From Scleroderma bovista (Eukaryota > Basidiomycota > Agaricomycetes > Boletales > Sclerodermataceae), in contig JAYMGJ010000224.1 of NCBI GenBank assembly GCA_037178675.1, forward strand, positions 1-59,730: a DNA stretch of 59,730 nucleotides, given 5' to 3'. The translations under genes were made by a program, and so were the position numbers. The notes under the pieces were generated by a model that was not told where the DNA came from, did not search any database, and saw only the letters and a program-made list of their open reading frames with translations. Shown in pieces: positions 9,892 through 20,484 of the stretch; within the stretch, counting starts at the first letter, position 1; every line of letters starts with the position of its first letter.

Positions 9892-11701
9892 TGCCTGCGC
9901 GTGGGAGCACGAGCTCTCCAGTGCGGGCCTTCTGCCGCGCTTCTCAAAGATTCTTCCCGGTTTATCTCAAGGCTTCGTTATTAACTTCCCTCCCATTCTC
10001 CGTACGCAATCCCCCCCTAATAATAGTTCTGTCCTCTCGTATGCAGCAGAATTTAATACGATCATTTGTAAAGAACTGGTCAAAGGTAGATATCTAGGCC
10101 CCTTTCCCCTCCCTTTAATAGAACAAGCCCTTGGCCCTTACCAGTCGTCCCCCCTCTCCATTATACCAAAAATTGGACGCCCAGGAAAATTTCGCATCAT
10201 CCAAAACTTTTCTTTCCCCCTTATCCCCTCTATAGAATTCCCCAATCCATCAATCAACCATGACATAGCGGCAGAAGATTTTCCCACCACCTGGGGTAAA
10301 TTTTCTTTAATATATGACCTCATTTCGCGCCTCCCCCCAGGCTCCGAAGCTGCCACCCGCGATGTGGCGGAAGCCTACCGCACTATTCCTGTCCACCCGT
10401 CCCAATGGCCAGCTGGAGTCGTAAAGTTATCAGATACAATGGGTTGCATAGACACCAACTTAGCCTTTGGGTCGACCCCCGCAGCGGGGGCTTACGGACA
10501 CATCTCAGATGCTTGCTGCGAAATTTTCCGTTTCCATGGCATTGGCCCAGTTGACAAATGGGTGGATGACCATATCTTTTTCCGAGTGCGCACCCGACAC
10601 CTCAACAGTTATAACAAAGACCGGCACTCCCAACACCTGGACATACTAAATCACCCCCTGCACCCTCTACACTCTGGGGGTCGCCTATGGTTCCAAGGGC
10701 GTCGCCGATCGGACTCATCATTTGACGAGTTTAATGAAGATTGCAAACACCCTTTAAAGGATCTCTCCGCCCTATCCCCTCGAGCCTATCATGATGCTTT
10801 GTTTTCGTACAGCCTCCATGACATCGACACATTGTCGAGATCCATTGGCATACCCTGGGAACTCTCCAAAGACCAGCCTTTTGGCCCGTCCACTACCTAC
10901 ATAGGTTTTGAATGGAGCCTGCAACTGTTAACTGTGTCCTTGAGTGGCCCAAAAGTAACTAAGTATCTCGGAGCGATTGCAGACTGGCACCAGCGCAGCA
11001 GACATGTCCTTCAGGACATGCAAAGCCTGCACGGGAAATTGCTCCACACGTGTGCGGTGATACCTCGAGGCCGAGCTTACCTCACAGGCCTCGAACGCAT
11101 GATCAGTTTGTGCACGCCCAAACCTTTCCTCCCGCACCGCCCCGAAAAAACAATTGCAGATGATCTGATCTGGTGGCACAATGTCCTATCATCCAACCTC
11201 ACAACTCGACGCATCCACGTCCCCCCAAATTATGCCGACATTTCTGCCTTTTCCGATGCAAGCTCCTCGTTCGGCATCGGCATTGTCATTGGCGACAGAT
11301 GGCGAGCATGGCGCCTCCATCCAAACTGGCAGTCCCTTGGAGGAAAGCGGGACATCAGTTGGGCTGAAGCCGTTGGTTTCGAGCTCCTCATTTATACCAT
11401 CGCCACTATTAAATTTCCCCACTCTGCATTCATCGCCTTCGGAGACAATATGGGCATCGTCGAAGGATGGTATAATAGCCGCCACCGAAACCCTCCTGCC
11501 AATGAAGCCTTCAGACGCATTCACCTTTTCATCCACTCACTCCCCCGGAAATTTGACATCCACACCAAATACATCCCCAGTGAAGCCAACCCTGCAGATG
11601 GCCCATCCAGGGGCATTCTCGGGCATCCCAGCAAGCTTCTTCCTGACATCCCCATCCCTGAATCCATCCGCCACCTCCTCGAGGTCGCCGCCCCAGGTTG
11701 A
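8402..11701 (+). CDS. Ngaro Gag-RT-RNaseH polyprotein (intron-retained frame)
   Basis: One frame stays open from inside A1 (8237) to the TGA at 11,699-11,701. If the 110-nt gag intron is kept, the Gag N-terminal part is fused through a Pro-rich linker (about 9300-9880) to a DIRS-type reverse transcriptase. The RT begins near 9880 (TPYNACAWEHELSSAGLL). It has RDVAEAYRTIPVHPSQW as the first catalytic block and KWVDDHIFF as the xVDD block (near 10,557). RNase H follows, with acidic residues in FSDASSSFG, SWAEAVGFE, FGDNMGIV and NPADGPSRG (11,240-11,620). There is no in-frame ATG between 9284 and 10,439, so the RT has no start codon of its own before its core. A frameshift from spliced gag is the alternative route. 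Confidence 0.82.
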   Translation: MPPNRPNPHNAERPDFTTDEYEDARIALIGTGVPAGTTAGALAQIWTFNNERDKTEWDRAVADEAQAEEAARQLAAASVELLRQQELAEKEAALAEERKKLKNKFVPVPKAKAPVDLLCLPAKYALKHMENGTYVELFYFTNEGIADAEEVATAPSDESFVWKQQDNGTPSLVEASTAKRGLKTDVLPDEKLSWEQFFEATPRMIQFMKRYHWPQDRIDMFCSFFLGIQSHRWRTSLHPLCKKSLLFYQAKQRRLWHHTIGSDFGFTLAEIEEEVLRNIRDELMQTSFSAEFNKMQSVGFRFSPPSSGTHWPAHNEPRSGSVTLLDHVLTTRHRLTTPSYWPRRHATPPLLTPPTPSNDRPPSPPRQIRQTLRAKDIAFVPPPRQRTTLPTPPPRPTRPTHLSSLSAPFASAGIATQLPNAPLPSPGTNNSRPYAHETTVPSSPAPTSRQFVPNGSERPAVKTNIPISTCVQVVPPPLTALVSALERRKRLPLTPYNACAWEHELSSAGLLPRFSKILPGLSQGFVINFPPILRTQSPPNNSSVLSYAAEFNTIICKELVKGRYLGPFPLPLIEQALGPYQSSPLSIIPKIGRPGKFRIIQNFSFPLIPSIEFPNPSINHDIAAEDFPTTWGKFSLIYDLISRLPPGSEAATRDVAEAYRTIPVHPSQWPAGVVKLSDTMGCIDTNLAFGSTPAAGAYGHISDACCEIFRFHGIGPVDKWVDDHIFFRVRTRHLNSYNKDRHSQHLDILNHPLHPLHSGGRLWFQGRRRSDSSFDEFNEDCKHPLKDLSALSPRAYHDALFSYSLHDIDTLSRSIGIPWELSKDQPFGPSTTYIGFEWSLQLLTVSLSGPKVTKYLGAIADWHQRSRHVLQDMQSLHGKLLHTCAVIPRGRAYLTGLERMISLCTPKPFLPHRPEKTIADDLIWWHNVLSSNLTTRRIHVPPNYADISAFSDASSSFGIGIVIGDRWRAWRLHPNWQSLGGKRDISWAEAVGFELLIYTIATIKFPHSAFIAFGDNMGIVEGWYNSRHRNPPANEAFRRIHLFIHSLPRKFDIHTKYIPSEANPADGPSRGILGHPSKLLPDIPIPESIRHLLEVAAPG

Positions 11702-13007
11702 AACACCCCCAGTAGTGCCCCTGTTGATTCCCATTCCGATCACCCCCAGTGCGAGTCCCCACAACAACAGAATCCATCCCGCGCCCCAAAAACCTCACGT
11801 GCTTTCCCCCAAGTTTGTTTCTCCCCCCGTGCTACCTCTGGCACAGGTATCCTCGAACCCTCTTCCATACCGCTCGGGTCTCACACCTTCCCCTTCCCCC
11901 TTTCGCCCACACTGCTTGGCGAAAGACCGCCTCCTGCACTGGAAACCTTCTGCCACAAGCACAGACCCGCCACATACCATACACCCCATCTTATCGGAGG
12001 CCGACTTTGACCGTATACTAAACGTCATCGATGCTTCATGGGGAAGCAACACCAAAGCTACTTACGGCGCGGGCCTTTTGGTTTTCCATGTTTTCTGTGA
12101 TTCGCGTAATGTACCCGAAATAGACAGATGCCCGGTATCCCAACCATTACTCCTCTCTTTCATCTCAACTTGCGCAGGCACTTATTCTGGTAACACTTTA
12201 TCTAACTACATCGCAGGCATTCGCGCCTGGCACATGTTACATGGCAGGCCTTGGCTCCTGGACGCGGATACTTTAAAAGCCACCATGGAGGGAGCCGCTC
12301 GTCTCGCTCCCCCCTCAGCCAAACGTCCCCAACGAGACCCATTCACCCCCGACATAATCACCCTCTTCAAATCCCAACTCAATCTAGACGACCCTCTAGA
12401 GGCTGCCGTCTACGCATGCATCACCGTCTGCTTCTGGGGTGTCGCGAGAGTAGGCGAATTCACGGTCCCCAGCTTCAGCGCCTTTGACCCGGCCAAACAC
12501 ATTACCCGAGCAGGTCTCGCGCAAGTCGCAGACCGAAACGGCTTAACGGTACTCAAATTTCACCTACCGTGGACGAAAACTTCCAGAGCATCTGGCAAAG
12601 GGGAGTCAGTCCAATGCGCCCAACAGAACGGACCGGCAGACCCTATAGCCGCCCTAGACAACCACTTCCGCATCAATTCCGTCGCCCCAAACGAACACCT
12701 GTTCTCCTGGACACACTCCAGCGGAAAGCGGCGCCCTCTAAGCAAAAAAGAACTAACCAGTAAAATCAACAAGCTCGCGAATCTGTTCAACCTTCCGAAC
12801 CTCAAAGGCCACAGCCTCCGCATCGGAGGAACTTTAGAATACCTACTGCGAGGAGTACCTTTCGATGTCATCCAGTCACACGGACGTTGGGCTGGCAGCG
12901 CATTTACAATTTACCTTCGTAAACATGCCATGATTTTAGCCCCATACTTACAAGCATCCCCAGTACTAGAACCTTTCGTTAGATACACACAACCGCCAGT
13001 AAGATAA
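11181..13007 (+). CDS. Ngaro tyrosine recombinase (YR)
   Basis: A 608-codon frame overlapping the end of the RT-RNaseH frame by 521 nt in another phase. The N-terminal 270 codons are Pro/Ser-rich and may be partly untranslated. The conserved part starts near 12,000 (SWGSNTKATYGAGLLVFHVFC, SAM-like core-binding domain). The catalytic domain carries the first Arg in GVARVGEF (codon 12,447), the H-x-x-R motif in GHSLRIGG (His codon 12,810, Arg codon 12,819), and HGRW followed by the nucleophile Tyr in IYLRKH (codon 12,912). It would integrate the circular cDNA by site-specific recombination. The true start (own promoter, splicing or recoding) is unknown. Confidence 0.9.
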   Translation: MSYHPTSQLDASTSPQIMPTFLPFPMQAPRSASALSLATDGEHGASIQTGSPLEESGTSVGLKPLVSSSSFIPSPLLNFPTLHSSPSETIWASSKDGIIAATETLLPMKPSDAFTFSSTHSPGNLTSTPNTSPVKPTLQMAHPGAFSGIPASFFLTSPSLNPSATSSRSPPQVETPPVVPLLIPIPITPSASPHNNRIHPAPQKPHVLSPKFVSPPVLPLAQVSSNPLPYRSGLTPSPSPFRPHCLAKDRLLHWKPSATSTDPPHTIHPILSEADFDRILNVIDASWGSNTKATYGAGLLVFHVFCDSRNVPEIDRCPVSQPLLLSFISTCAGTYSGNTLSNYIAGIRAWHMLHGRPWLLDADTLKATMEGAARLAPPSAKRPQRDPFTPDIITLFKSQLNLDDPLEAAVYACITVCFWGVARVGEFTVPSFSAFDPAKHITRAGLAQVADRNGLTVLKFHLPWTKTSRASGKGESVQCAQQNGPADPIAALDNHFRINSVAPNEHLFSWTHSSGKRRPLSKKELTSKINKLANLFNLPNLKGHSLRIGGTLEYLLRGVPFDVIQSHGRWAGSAFTIYLRKHAMILAPYLQASPVLEPFVRYTQPPVR

Positions 13008-13097
13008 CCAGATAAGTTTCAACTCTGCCATAGAGCTCCTTCGCCTGCTAGGGTTCTCGTCTTCGCCTTTCGCGTCGCTCCCTCCTTCTGTCTGGGT

Positions 13098-13262
13098 ACA
13101 GCTCAGCCTCCCTAGCGGTTTCGTTTCGGGCCGGAAGCCCCCCCAGGGCTTCGCCCAAATCTCTACGTAGCTCCCAACACGATAGTATCTATCATCTTTT
13201 CCCCCAAAGCAATTTGATTGCTTCTTTTTCCCTCTCTCAGCTGAACGCTCCGAGGCATAGAT
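13098..13262 (+). repeat. Ngaro repeat B1
   Basis: A 165-bp repeat identical to B2 (13,561-13,725), starting 91 bp after the recombinase stop. It holds three small perfect hairpins: GAAGCCC/GGGCTTC, GATAG/CTATC and AAGCAAT/ATTGCTT, the last followed by a T-run. It shares its last base with A2. Confidence 0.93.
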
Positions 13263-13413
13263 GGCTTTCTAAGATAGCCGAGGCACGAGGCGCTTCGTAG
13301 AATATAGTCTACGCATCGGTTAAGTGAGGCGCCTCGCCTTTCTCTTCTGCTCGTCTCGCACTGCACATCTGGTCCCTCCCTCAGCGCGCGACGAGCTCGC
13401 CCTTTCTTTCGCA
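13262..13413 (+). repeat. Ngaro repeat A2
   Basis: This 152-bp repeat is identical to A1 and placed directly after B1. The B1-A2 junction is what reverse transcription across the circular intermediate would need as template. A 147-bp unique spacer separates A2 from B2. Confidence 0.93.
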
Positions 13414-13560
13414 CCCACCACACCACACCCTCTCTCAGGCCCTCGCGTGAGCCCTCCCCATCACCTACTGTTCTCTCCCGCCTTTCCTCCCGCTCGACGC
13501 GTTCCGCTCACCCACAAGGGTTCGGCTTCCACTGACCTGCTCGGCTCCCATCCCGCCCTC

Positions 13561-13725
13561 ACAGCTCAGCCTCCCTAGCGGTTTCGTTTCGGGCCGGAAG
13601 CCCCCCCAGGGCTTCGCCCAAATCTCTACGTAGCTCCCAACACGATAGTATCTATCATCTTTTCCCCCAAAGCAATTTGATTGCTTCTTTTTCCCTCTCT
13701 CAGCTGAACGCTCCGAGGCATAGAT
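13561..13725 (+). repeat. Ngaro right-end repeat B2
   Basis: A 165-bp copy identical to B1 that defines the right end of the element, ending GGCATAGAT; host sequence resumes with AATAACAACAG. No target-site duplication is seen, as expected for tyrosine-recombinase integration. Confidence 0.92.
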
Positions 13726-13783
13726 AATAACAACAGAAAAGTGTATGCGTGTACATGTTCAGCGTTCAGATAATTAGGTGATA

Positions 13784-16700
13784 CTAAGACAAGTGGAAAC
13801 TACCAACCCCTTCCTTCATGGCCGTCCGCAACCTTTCTTTCATGACTTTCTTCGAGCTATACTCCGGTAACTTCAAGTAATTTACACACGTCATCACACT
13901 TGGGAGGTAGTCATCAGGTGTTAGTGGAGACTCGGCAGGCTTGCGGACGACTGTAAGTGGCGGATTAAGACCGCGGAACCCTGGAACAAAAATACATAAA
14001 CGGAAGCAAACACAAGGCTATAAGGAGACACGAACCTCCAATGGGCAGTTTCGGACTTCCTGTGATGAACTGCAAGTAGTTGCGACGAGTGCACGAATCG
14101 AATTCCGTCATCAACTCAATCAATTCACGGATGGACCGGCTTTCTCCATTGAAACCGTGATCTGCCTTGAGAGCTTCGCTGAGGGCTATCCGCACCTGGT
14201 CAGTAAATGAAGTGAGTAATGTCGTGAACCGACGTACTCTCAGCAGCCCAATCTTCATCAGAATTGCCAAACAACATAACCAGCTCGTCCGCAGAGAATG
14301 CTTGTAAATCAGTTATAGGAAAGACTTTTGAGAAACCTTCACGGAAAGCTTTCGCCTGAGGCTGAACCCCCGATCCTAGGATTGCATTTAAAACCTCGTA
14401 AACGTATTGCTCGACGTTCTCCGACGTGACAGGAATATCACGGCCACCGGGCTAATGCCGGACTTATGAGAACCTATGGACCGTTGGTGACAGTATGCTT
14501 ACCCTGAGTTCTATGTCGTAGCCTGGCAGTGTAAAGTCGAGCGCAAGATCCTCCACGTTTACGATGTCTATCAAAGCAATCTTGCGGAAAAGCTTTCCGT
14601 TTGTCCAAACATCAGAGCTGATCATACACAAGGTAAACTAACCACACCTTCTCATTCTGGCCTTTAATGGATACATGGCCCTGAAGCTTAGCAAGAGAGT
14701 TAGCGAGGTCGTTATCAACCAGCTAGGGGCATTCGTTAGGAGGTACAAGATGTCAGACTAGTCACCGTACCCTCAAGGAATCGATAGTCAACGGGACTTC
14801 CTCCCCAAGGACAAGCTTGATGAAGATCTTATTGAAAGAGAGGTCAATGATCCTAGAGTCCAACATCGCTTTTGCTACGTATTGTCCGACAACACGAAGG
14901 ATGTGTGTACGTTTCCTAATGAAAACGGATTTACCATTTCATAGCACAGATGAATTATTGACTTACTGTCCACCATCATTGGCGATGTCATCGGGACTGA
15001 TGGGCGCTGGATAAAGTCCTGCTGGGTGATAGACGTGAACGCCAGGTGAGCTTGGATCAGCGTCACGCCAGATCTTGAGGTCCTTGCGCGCGAATTCTTT
15101 CGACACCAACGAGTAAAATTCAAGCGTGGGGCCCAAACCAGTCCCGACTTCCTCGAAGTACTCAACCTCGAGGATGGACGATGAAGACCCATAGAGCTCA
15201 AAGACTTTGACTGCAGATTCAAGGATATGTTTGCGAGCAATGCGGACCTTTTGACGCTGAAGGCGGCCGAGGAAACCTATACCGTCATCGCGGCGTGAAC
15301 TGTCCTGCGTCCGGCCCTGCTGGCTTTGCCACTTCAGGATAAGTCGTGCGTAACCAAACGACGTTGACTGCAGATAGTTGTATCTGGTTGCAAACGGAAA
15401 GAGGAACGGGAAATTCTGGGGTAGGTCAATGGCCCAGTCAGGTAGACAAGAACTAGACAGTTTGCAAGTCAGGGGTGGCATCTCATGCCGCGAAGCTACA
15501 CACCTGGCAACGATCATGGGTTCCTCTAGTTGACGGTTCAACTTTGCCGTAAGCTTATTGTTGATGAATGCCGATTCGGGCAAAGCACGATTATCCAAAG
15601 GTCTGGTTGGGCGTTCAGACTCTGCCGCGTTAAGCTTGTGTAAAACGCGTAGGAGGCGCAGAATTTTGGCATGAGGCACTTCATCCGGTAGAGATGAAAG
15701 AGTCGGACTCGGTGACCTTATCTTTGCAGGAGCATCACCTCGCACTAAACCCAACGTCAAAACAAGGAATCAACCATATAGTCTAGCACATTCACCTTCT
15801 GGACCTGGAGGTGGTCCATTGACTTTATGGAACTTCACTGTATAGACACCTTGCCACATGGAACTTGAAGGTTGGTTGCCAGACTTTTTCCTCATTTCCT
15901 GTTGGTGAATAGCACCGTAAATTGTCAGGTCCAACGGGAGAACATGATCATCCATCGAAAACTCAAGGTGCCAATCGACTGGCTTAGCCTTCAGAGCAGC
16001 TGCATAGGTGGATTTGCTTGCGACTCCAAAGCGCCCTGTAGATACTGTTGGAGTATCCTTGGACGAGTTTGGCGTTGCGACGCGGGTGCCCTCGGGCGTT
16101 TGTGCCTCCACTCTTCCTCCGTCTATCGGAGAAAGGGTGTGAAAGGTGTGTGTACGTAGAAGTTGGTGAACTGACCTTCTGCAATAGACAACGTAACTGT
16201 TCTATCTGCCGCTGCATCCACATCATCGTCCTCAAAAACCTACATAAGAAAAGATTAAATTAATTCAACACAAAGAACCGTCACTGACCTCTGCATCTAC
16301 ATCATCGTCTGTGAATTCAGCGGTGAACCCGGTGTCATTCAAGATGGTTTCTTCTCGCCGTGAGCTGCTGGATTGTGGGGGGGCAGGGGTAGTGGACATG
16401 CTGTCAACGGTGGCATCGGCACTGCCAGAGGATCCATTTTTGGCGCTTAACCTTTGACTGCGACGCCGCCGGACTTCATTAAACGGAGCGGGTGTATCTA
16501 AGGAAGTCGGCGCGGATAACGTTTCGATGGGATGGCTGGTTTGCCCATCGGCTTCGTGTGGAGCACGAGATGTAACTCTGGGACCAAATCCTGATGCTGC
16601 CAATGCAGCGAGCATGTTGGACAGACGGCCGCTCGATAAGACTCCTGCAACCCTGGGTCGCAAGTAGTCGTTTAGGGCTTGGAAAGTCGCAATGGCATGG

Positions 16701-19700
16701 ATTGACACCACCATGTTTTGCAAGCTGCGTGGTATGTCGGAGTCGTCGTCGGTCACAAGCCTCAGACGAAGCTGTCGAGCAAGCAACGATGGCGAGCTAC
16801 GCTTTGAGTCGTCGCTGCCCTGAGCTATCGCAATGACCTCGAAATTTTCCATTCTTGTCAAACTTTCTTGGAGTTTCTTGACCAAAATTGCGAATGGCGA
16901 GTGACCCGAGCTATCGCCTCTAGGAATCTTTGTGAAAGCTTCGAATAGAAGCTCTTGACGCCGTTTCATAGGAACCACACCTTTCTCGGTTGCGAAACGA
17001 AGTAGCCCTTCCACAGCCCCGCTTTGGAGAAGTTCAAAACTAGAGACGGGTGCATTTGAGGTAAAATGCTCTGCCAAGTCCCTTAGACCGGATACCATGA
17101 CTTGCTCGGTCGCATCTGGCGCAGAAAGCTTGGTCACCAAACGCCGGAATTCATCAAAAGATTTGTCTCCATCACTCTCCTCTTGGCCTAGTGCATACTT
17201 AAAGCGAATAACACGTGCACGCAATGTGATAGCGTCTTCTGGCTCTAGTGACAGTGAATGGATCCTCTTGTATCCAGGGATAGAAGACGAGATGTGCAAA
17301 GAAACTGGCGGGGAATGCATAGTTGCAGTTGTATCAGAAGTATCCTTATCCTTTGCCTTGACCGTGGAGAGCGTCCTTGAGGCAAAAGCTTCAATCTCAT
17401 GGAACACACCCTCTCTCCTGAGGACTGGTCTATAATCTGCGGGTACCTTCTGCAGAAGGAGGTCAACAAGTTGCATTGCCCCAATAACCAAAGATGGGTG
17501 GTCCTTGGAAGACAAGATGGAAGAAGCGAAACTCGCTACGGGAACCATCTGGGGGAAAATGAGCAAGTACTTGGGACCAGGGTGACAACACTACTTACAT
17601 GGAGAGCAGCTCGAAGGTCATCACCTTCCAGGAAGCCCACTGCCTTCAATAGGCCAGTCAACGTCTTGATTCTGATTGGAGTGATGACGCTTGCAGCATA
17701 TACGTCAACAAGGACGGGCACCATCAGCTGCATGAAGCGTCCGACAACTTCGGGCTTTGAGCGTAGCAACTCCATCCTGATAACAACAGGATCGGCCATA
17801 GATGCTGGGTGGGACGGCTCGTCGACATCCTGGGTCTGCGTATCTGACTCTTGAGTAGCTTCATTCTGCCCCAAATGCACATGTTGCAATGAATCCAGAG
17901 GCACCATTGAAGATAAGGCGTGTGACGGCGGCACAGTTGCGTGACGGTCTGCTTTAGCCTTTGCTTTTACCATACGTGCCAGTGCCTTGTCAGTATATCC
18001 TTTGTGGTCGAAGACGCCGTCTTCTCGACAAAACAAGGTATTAAAAGTAGACACAAGCTGCGGGATAAAGATGCGTACCTTTTGGAAGTGGTGGCATGAG
18101 TTCAGAGATGAGGCTAAGGGCCTCTTCTACTTGGTCCTTGGGACGATGAGCAAGATTTGCCATTACAGTTACATGGGTGACATCCCGCTTAGCAGCATCG
18201 TCGTTCAGTCTAGAAGGGGGGATTACCCCGGTAAGGATGTGGTACAAGGTGTCGACAACATCTGCTTGCAGCAGCGTGATCGCAATCTTTGGGCTGGCAC
18301 GGGCAGCAGTAGCCAAAGCTCTCAAGAGCAAGGTGTACGTATTGGCAGCGATCATCGGCGAACCTCCTGAGGGCATGAGGAGTAAATTGATGGCACGAAT
18401 GGAAGTTTCGTCCAAGAGATTCTCCAAGTTCTCAGTCGAGGCGCGGTGGTAAGAATCGATGACTCGAATGACACAGAGGCATGCAAATTCGACTAATCTC
18501 TGGTCGGAATATCCCAGACAGTTGCGAATGATCGAGAAGACGCCACGGATCATGGGATAGTGGTCCGAGGAGATGTTTCTGCAGCAGTTTGCTGCAGCCT
18601 GTAGCGCAGTCCTTTGGACGGCAATCGAAAAGAAGTCAAGGTAATTCAGTAGGGCCGCTAAGCCGTTCTCGCGGACAATGGAACTTGGGAATTCTTCCGA
18701 AATCTTCTCCAACGTCTAAGGCAACATGATCAGAGTTGATTCGCAAACGACAAGGGCCCGACTTACACTGAGGGTCTGCTCGGCCAGGTCGATATAAGAT
18801 ATCTCTATCAGTTTGCTGCAGAGGACGGGAATGGCACCATGATAAACAACGGTATGCGCCACTCCAGGAAGAGCTTCCATTAGATTAGCGAGACAACGGC
18901 ACGCAAGTACCTGGGCTTCCAGATTTTCGTCTCCTTGGAATGAGCCAGCTGTACTCAGAGCCAGAGCTGCGGCGACTGCGGCGTCTTCTTGGTCGTCACC
19001 ATCGTCACCACCCCCATCGTCACCACCCCCATCGTCACCACCCTCGTCTTCATCTTCATTTACACCCCGTCCGCCTAAAATCTTCACTAGTTCTCTCACA
19101 AATTCCTCGACCTGGAACGACCCCGCCAAAGTGTCTTCTGTGCTTATGGACAGGAGCTCACTGAGCTCCTGCAAAGTTAAAAGACGCGTGGCTGGACTTG
19201 CAGTAGATTTGATATTGTTTAGCATGGTTTTCAGGCGGCCGGAAAGGGAGACCATATAGGAGCCAAATTGACGATAGTCGCCGAAGATGGCCATAGCGGC
19301 AGATTCATCCAGCCCTGCAAAGTTTCGGACGGCGCCTGTTGGCACGGACTCATCCTCGTCACCGCCATCGTCGACTTCGCCTTCTCCATGAGGACCTTCG
19401 TTATCGTGGACATCCAAATCGTCATCGTGATCGCCATAATTGTCTCCATGCTCGTCATGGACGGGTCCTTCAAACTTCATCGTGGGGGCATCCAACATTT
19501 CCACGTCATCGTCATTCAGTCTTGCGGCGCTGGAAGAAGGGCCACTCCTGGCCTTGGCCGCCACTTTGCCCTTTGTTGGGGCCCTGAATGGCACCATGCT
19601 CAGTGCCTGAGCTGAAGAGAGGAAACTCGACTTACTTTATCTTTTTGGGCATGGAGGTAGATGATGTCGAGGGGTCTGTTCTGGATCTCAAGGAGTATGC

Positions 19701-20273
19701 GGTGCTTCTGGTGCGTTTCGAAGAGGATAAGGCAGTAGTTGGAGCGTCTTCTTCGGAATCGGCTTCAGGAGCTGCCCGTTTCTTCCCTTTCCGGTCCTTT
19801 GTAGGCTCGTTGATGGTTAACGATGAAGCTGAGACTGATGGGAAAGTGGCTCTCCGAGCCCTAGCATCCCGGTAGATCCAGTGTCAGAATAAGGGGTGGC
19901 GGATAATCATGGGATGGACAGACCTTTTGATGGCTCTTGTAGACTCGTCGCTGGACTCCTTTACTTTACTCTTGCCTGTACTGCCTTCTCGAGCTCGCTT
20001 GTTCTTGGATGTAGTTGGTTTGGATGAGCGAGGGTTGTCAGAGGGGGCAGCTGATTGGTCTGCGGAGTCGCTGTCCTTGTCTCTTGCTTGGTCACGTTCT
20101 TTCTCCTTCTGACGGGCTGCTTTTACTCTCGCGCTTGAGCGAGTCGATCGTTGTTCAGGGACGGTAGTTGAGGGTGAGGCGGGCTGGAGTCGAAGAAACT
20201 CTGACTGGAGTGGCTGCGAGGTGGTGGTGCTGGAGCTGGCGGCTTCGAATTGATGGGTTGGTTGTAAGTCCAT
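13784..20273 (-). CDS. UFD4: HECT E3 ubiquitin ligase, Ufd4/TRIP12 type
   Basis: A large multi-exon gene. The start at 20,273 gives [15 protein letters not shown] and a low-complexity, Lys/Ser/Asp-rich N-terminus (20,273-19,300, with an Asp/Gly repeat near 19,000-19,040). The armadillo-like region of the family follows ([54 protein letters not shown]; about 19,200-18,050). Long helical regions come next, then the HECT domain ([36 protein letters not shown], about 15,450-13,784). The C-lobe ends [16 protein letters not shown], with the catalytic Cys codon at 13,886-13,888, and finishes [12 protein letters not shown]. Ufd4/TRIP12 ligases ubiquitinate ubiquitin-fusion and other quality-control substrates. 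The Ngaro right end lies 58 bp beyond the stop. Exon boundaries between 14,200 and 14,960 were not all resolved. Confidence 0.92.
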
Positions 20274-20484
20274 TTAGAACATGCCCCCAGCCATCGAATC
20301 TGGAGCACGGAAGGATGACAGTCTGAAGGCCCTCGTAGTCGGCCACGAAAGTTTCACGCAAAGGTGCTGCAACTTTCGGACTCGCAAGTTATTCGACAAC
20401 GGCCGCAGGCAAGAGCGTGCGAACAACAGGTGGCAAAGGCACAGATGCCGAGTGGCTTGGGACTAGTAAGTACAAAGTAAACCC

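Larger units (their letters stand above)
8175..13725 (+). mobile_element. complete Ngaro-type tyrosine-recombinase retrotransposon
   Basis: A 5.55-kb element with split direct repeats: A1 (8175-8326) at the left end; gag, RT-RNaseH and tyrosine recombinase in the middle; then B1 (13,098-13,262), A2 (13,262-13,413) and B2 (13,561-13,725) at the right end. By eye A1 equals A2 over 152 bp and B1 equals B2 over 165 bp. There is no LTR, no aspartic protease and no DDE integrase. RT-RNaseH plus a tyrosine recombinase without an obvious methyltransferase points to the Ngaro/PAT side of the DIRS order. Intact frames and identical repeats suggest a recent insertion. It lies between the 5' end of the PB1/ZZ gene and the 3' end of UFD4, only about 58 bp past the UFD4 stop. 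Confidence 0.92.

Noticed and set aside
13324..13578. 84-codon ORF in the Ngaro right end
   Set aside because: It starts inside repeat A2, mirroring the frame in A1, and ends in the unique spacer; it is a by-product of repeat A.
13890..13925. CTGATGA on the minus strand resembling a hammerhead core
   Set aside because: It codes for the conserved PDDYLPS of the UFD4 HECT domain, and no GAAA core or flanking stems follow.
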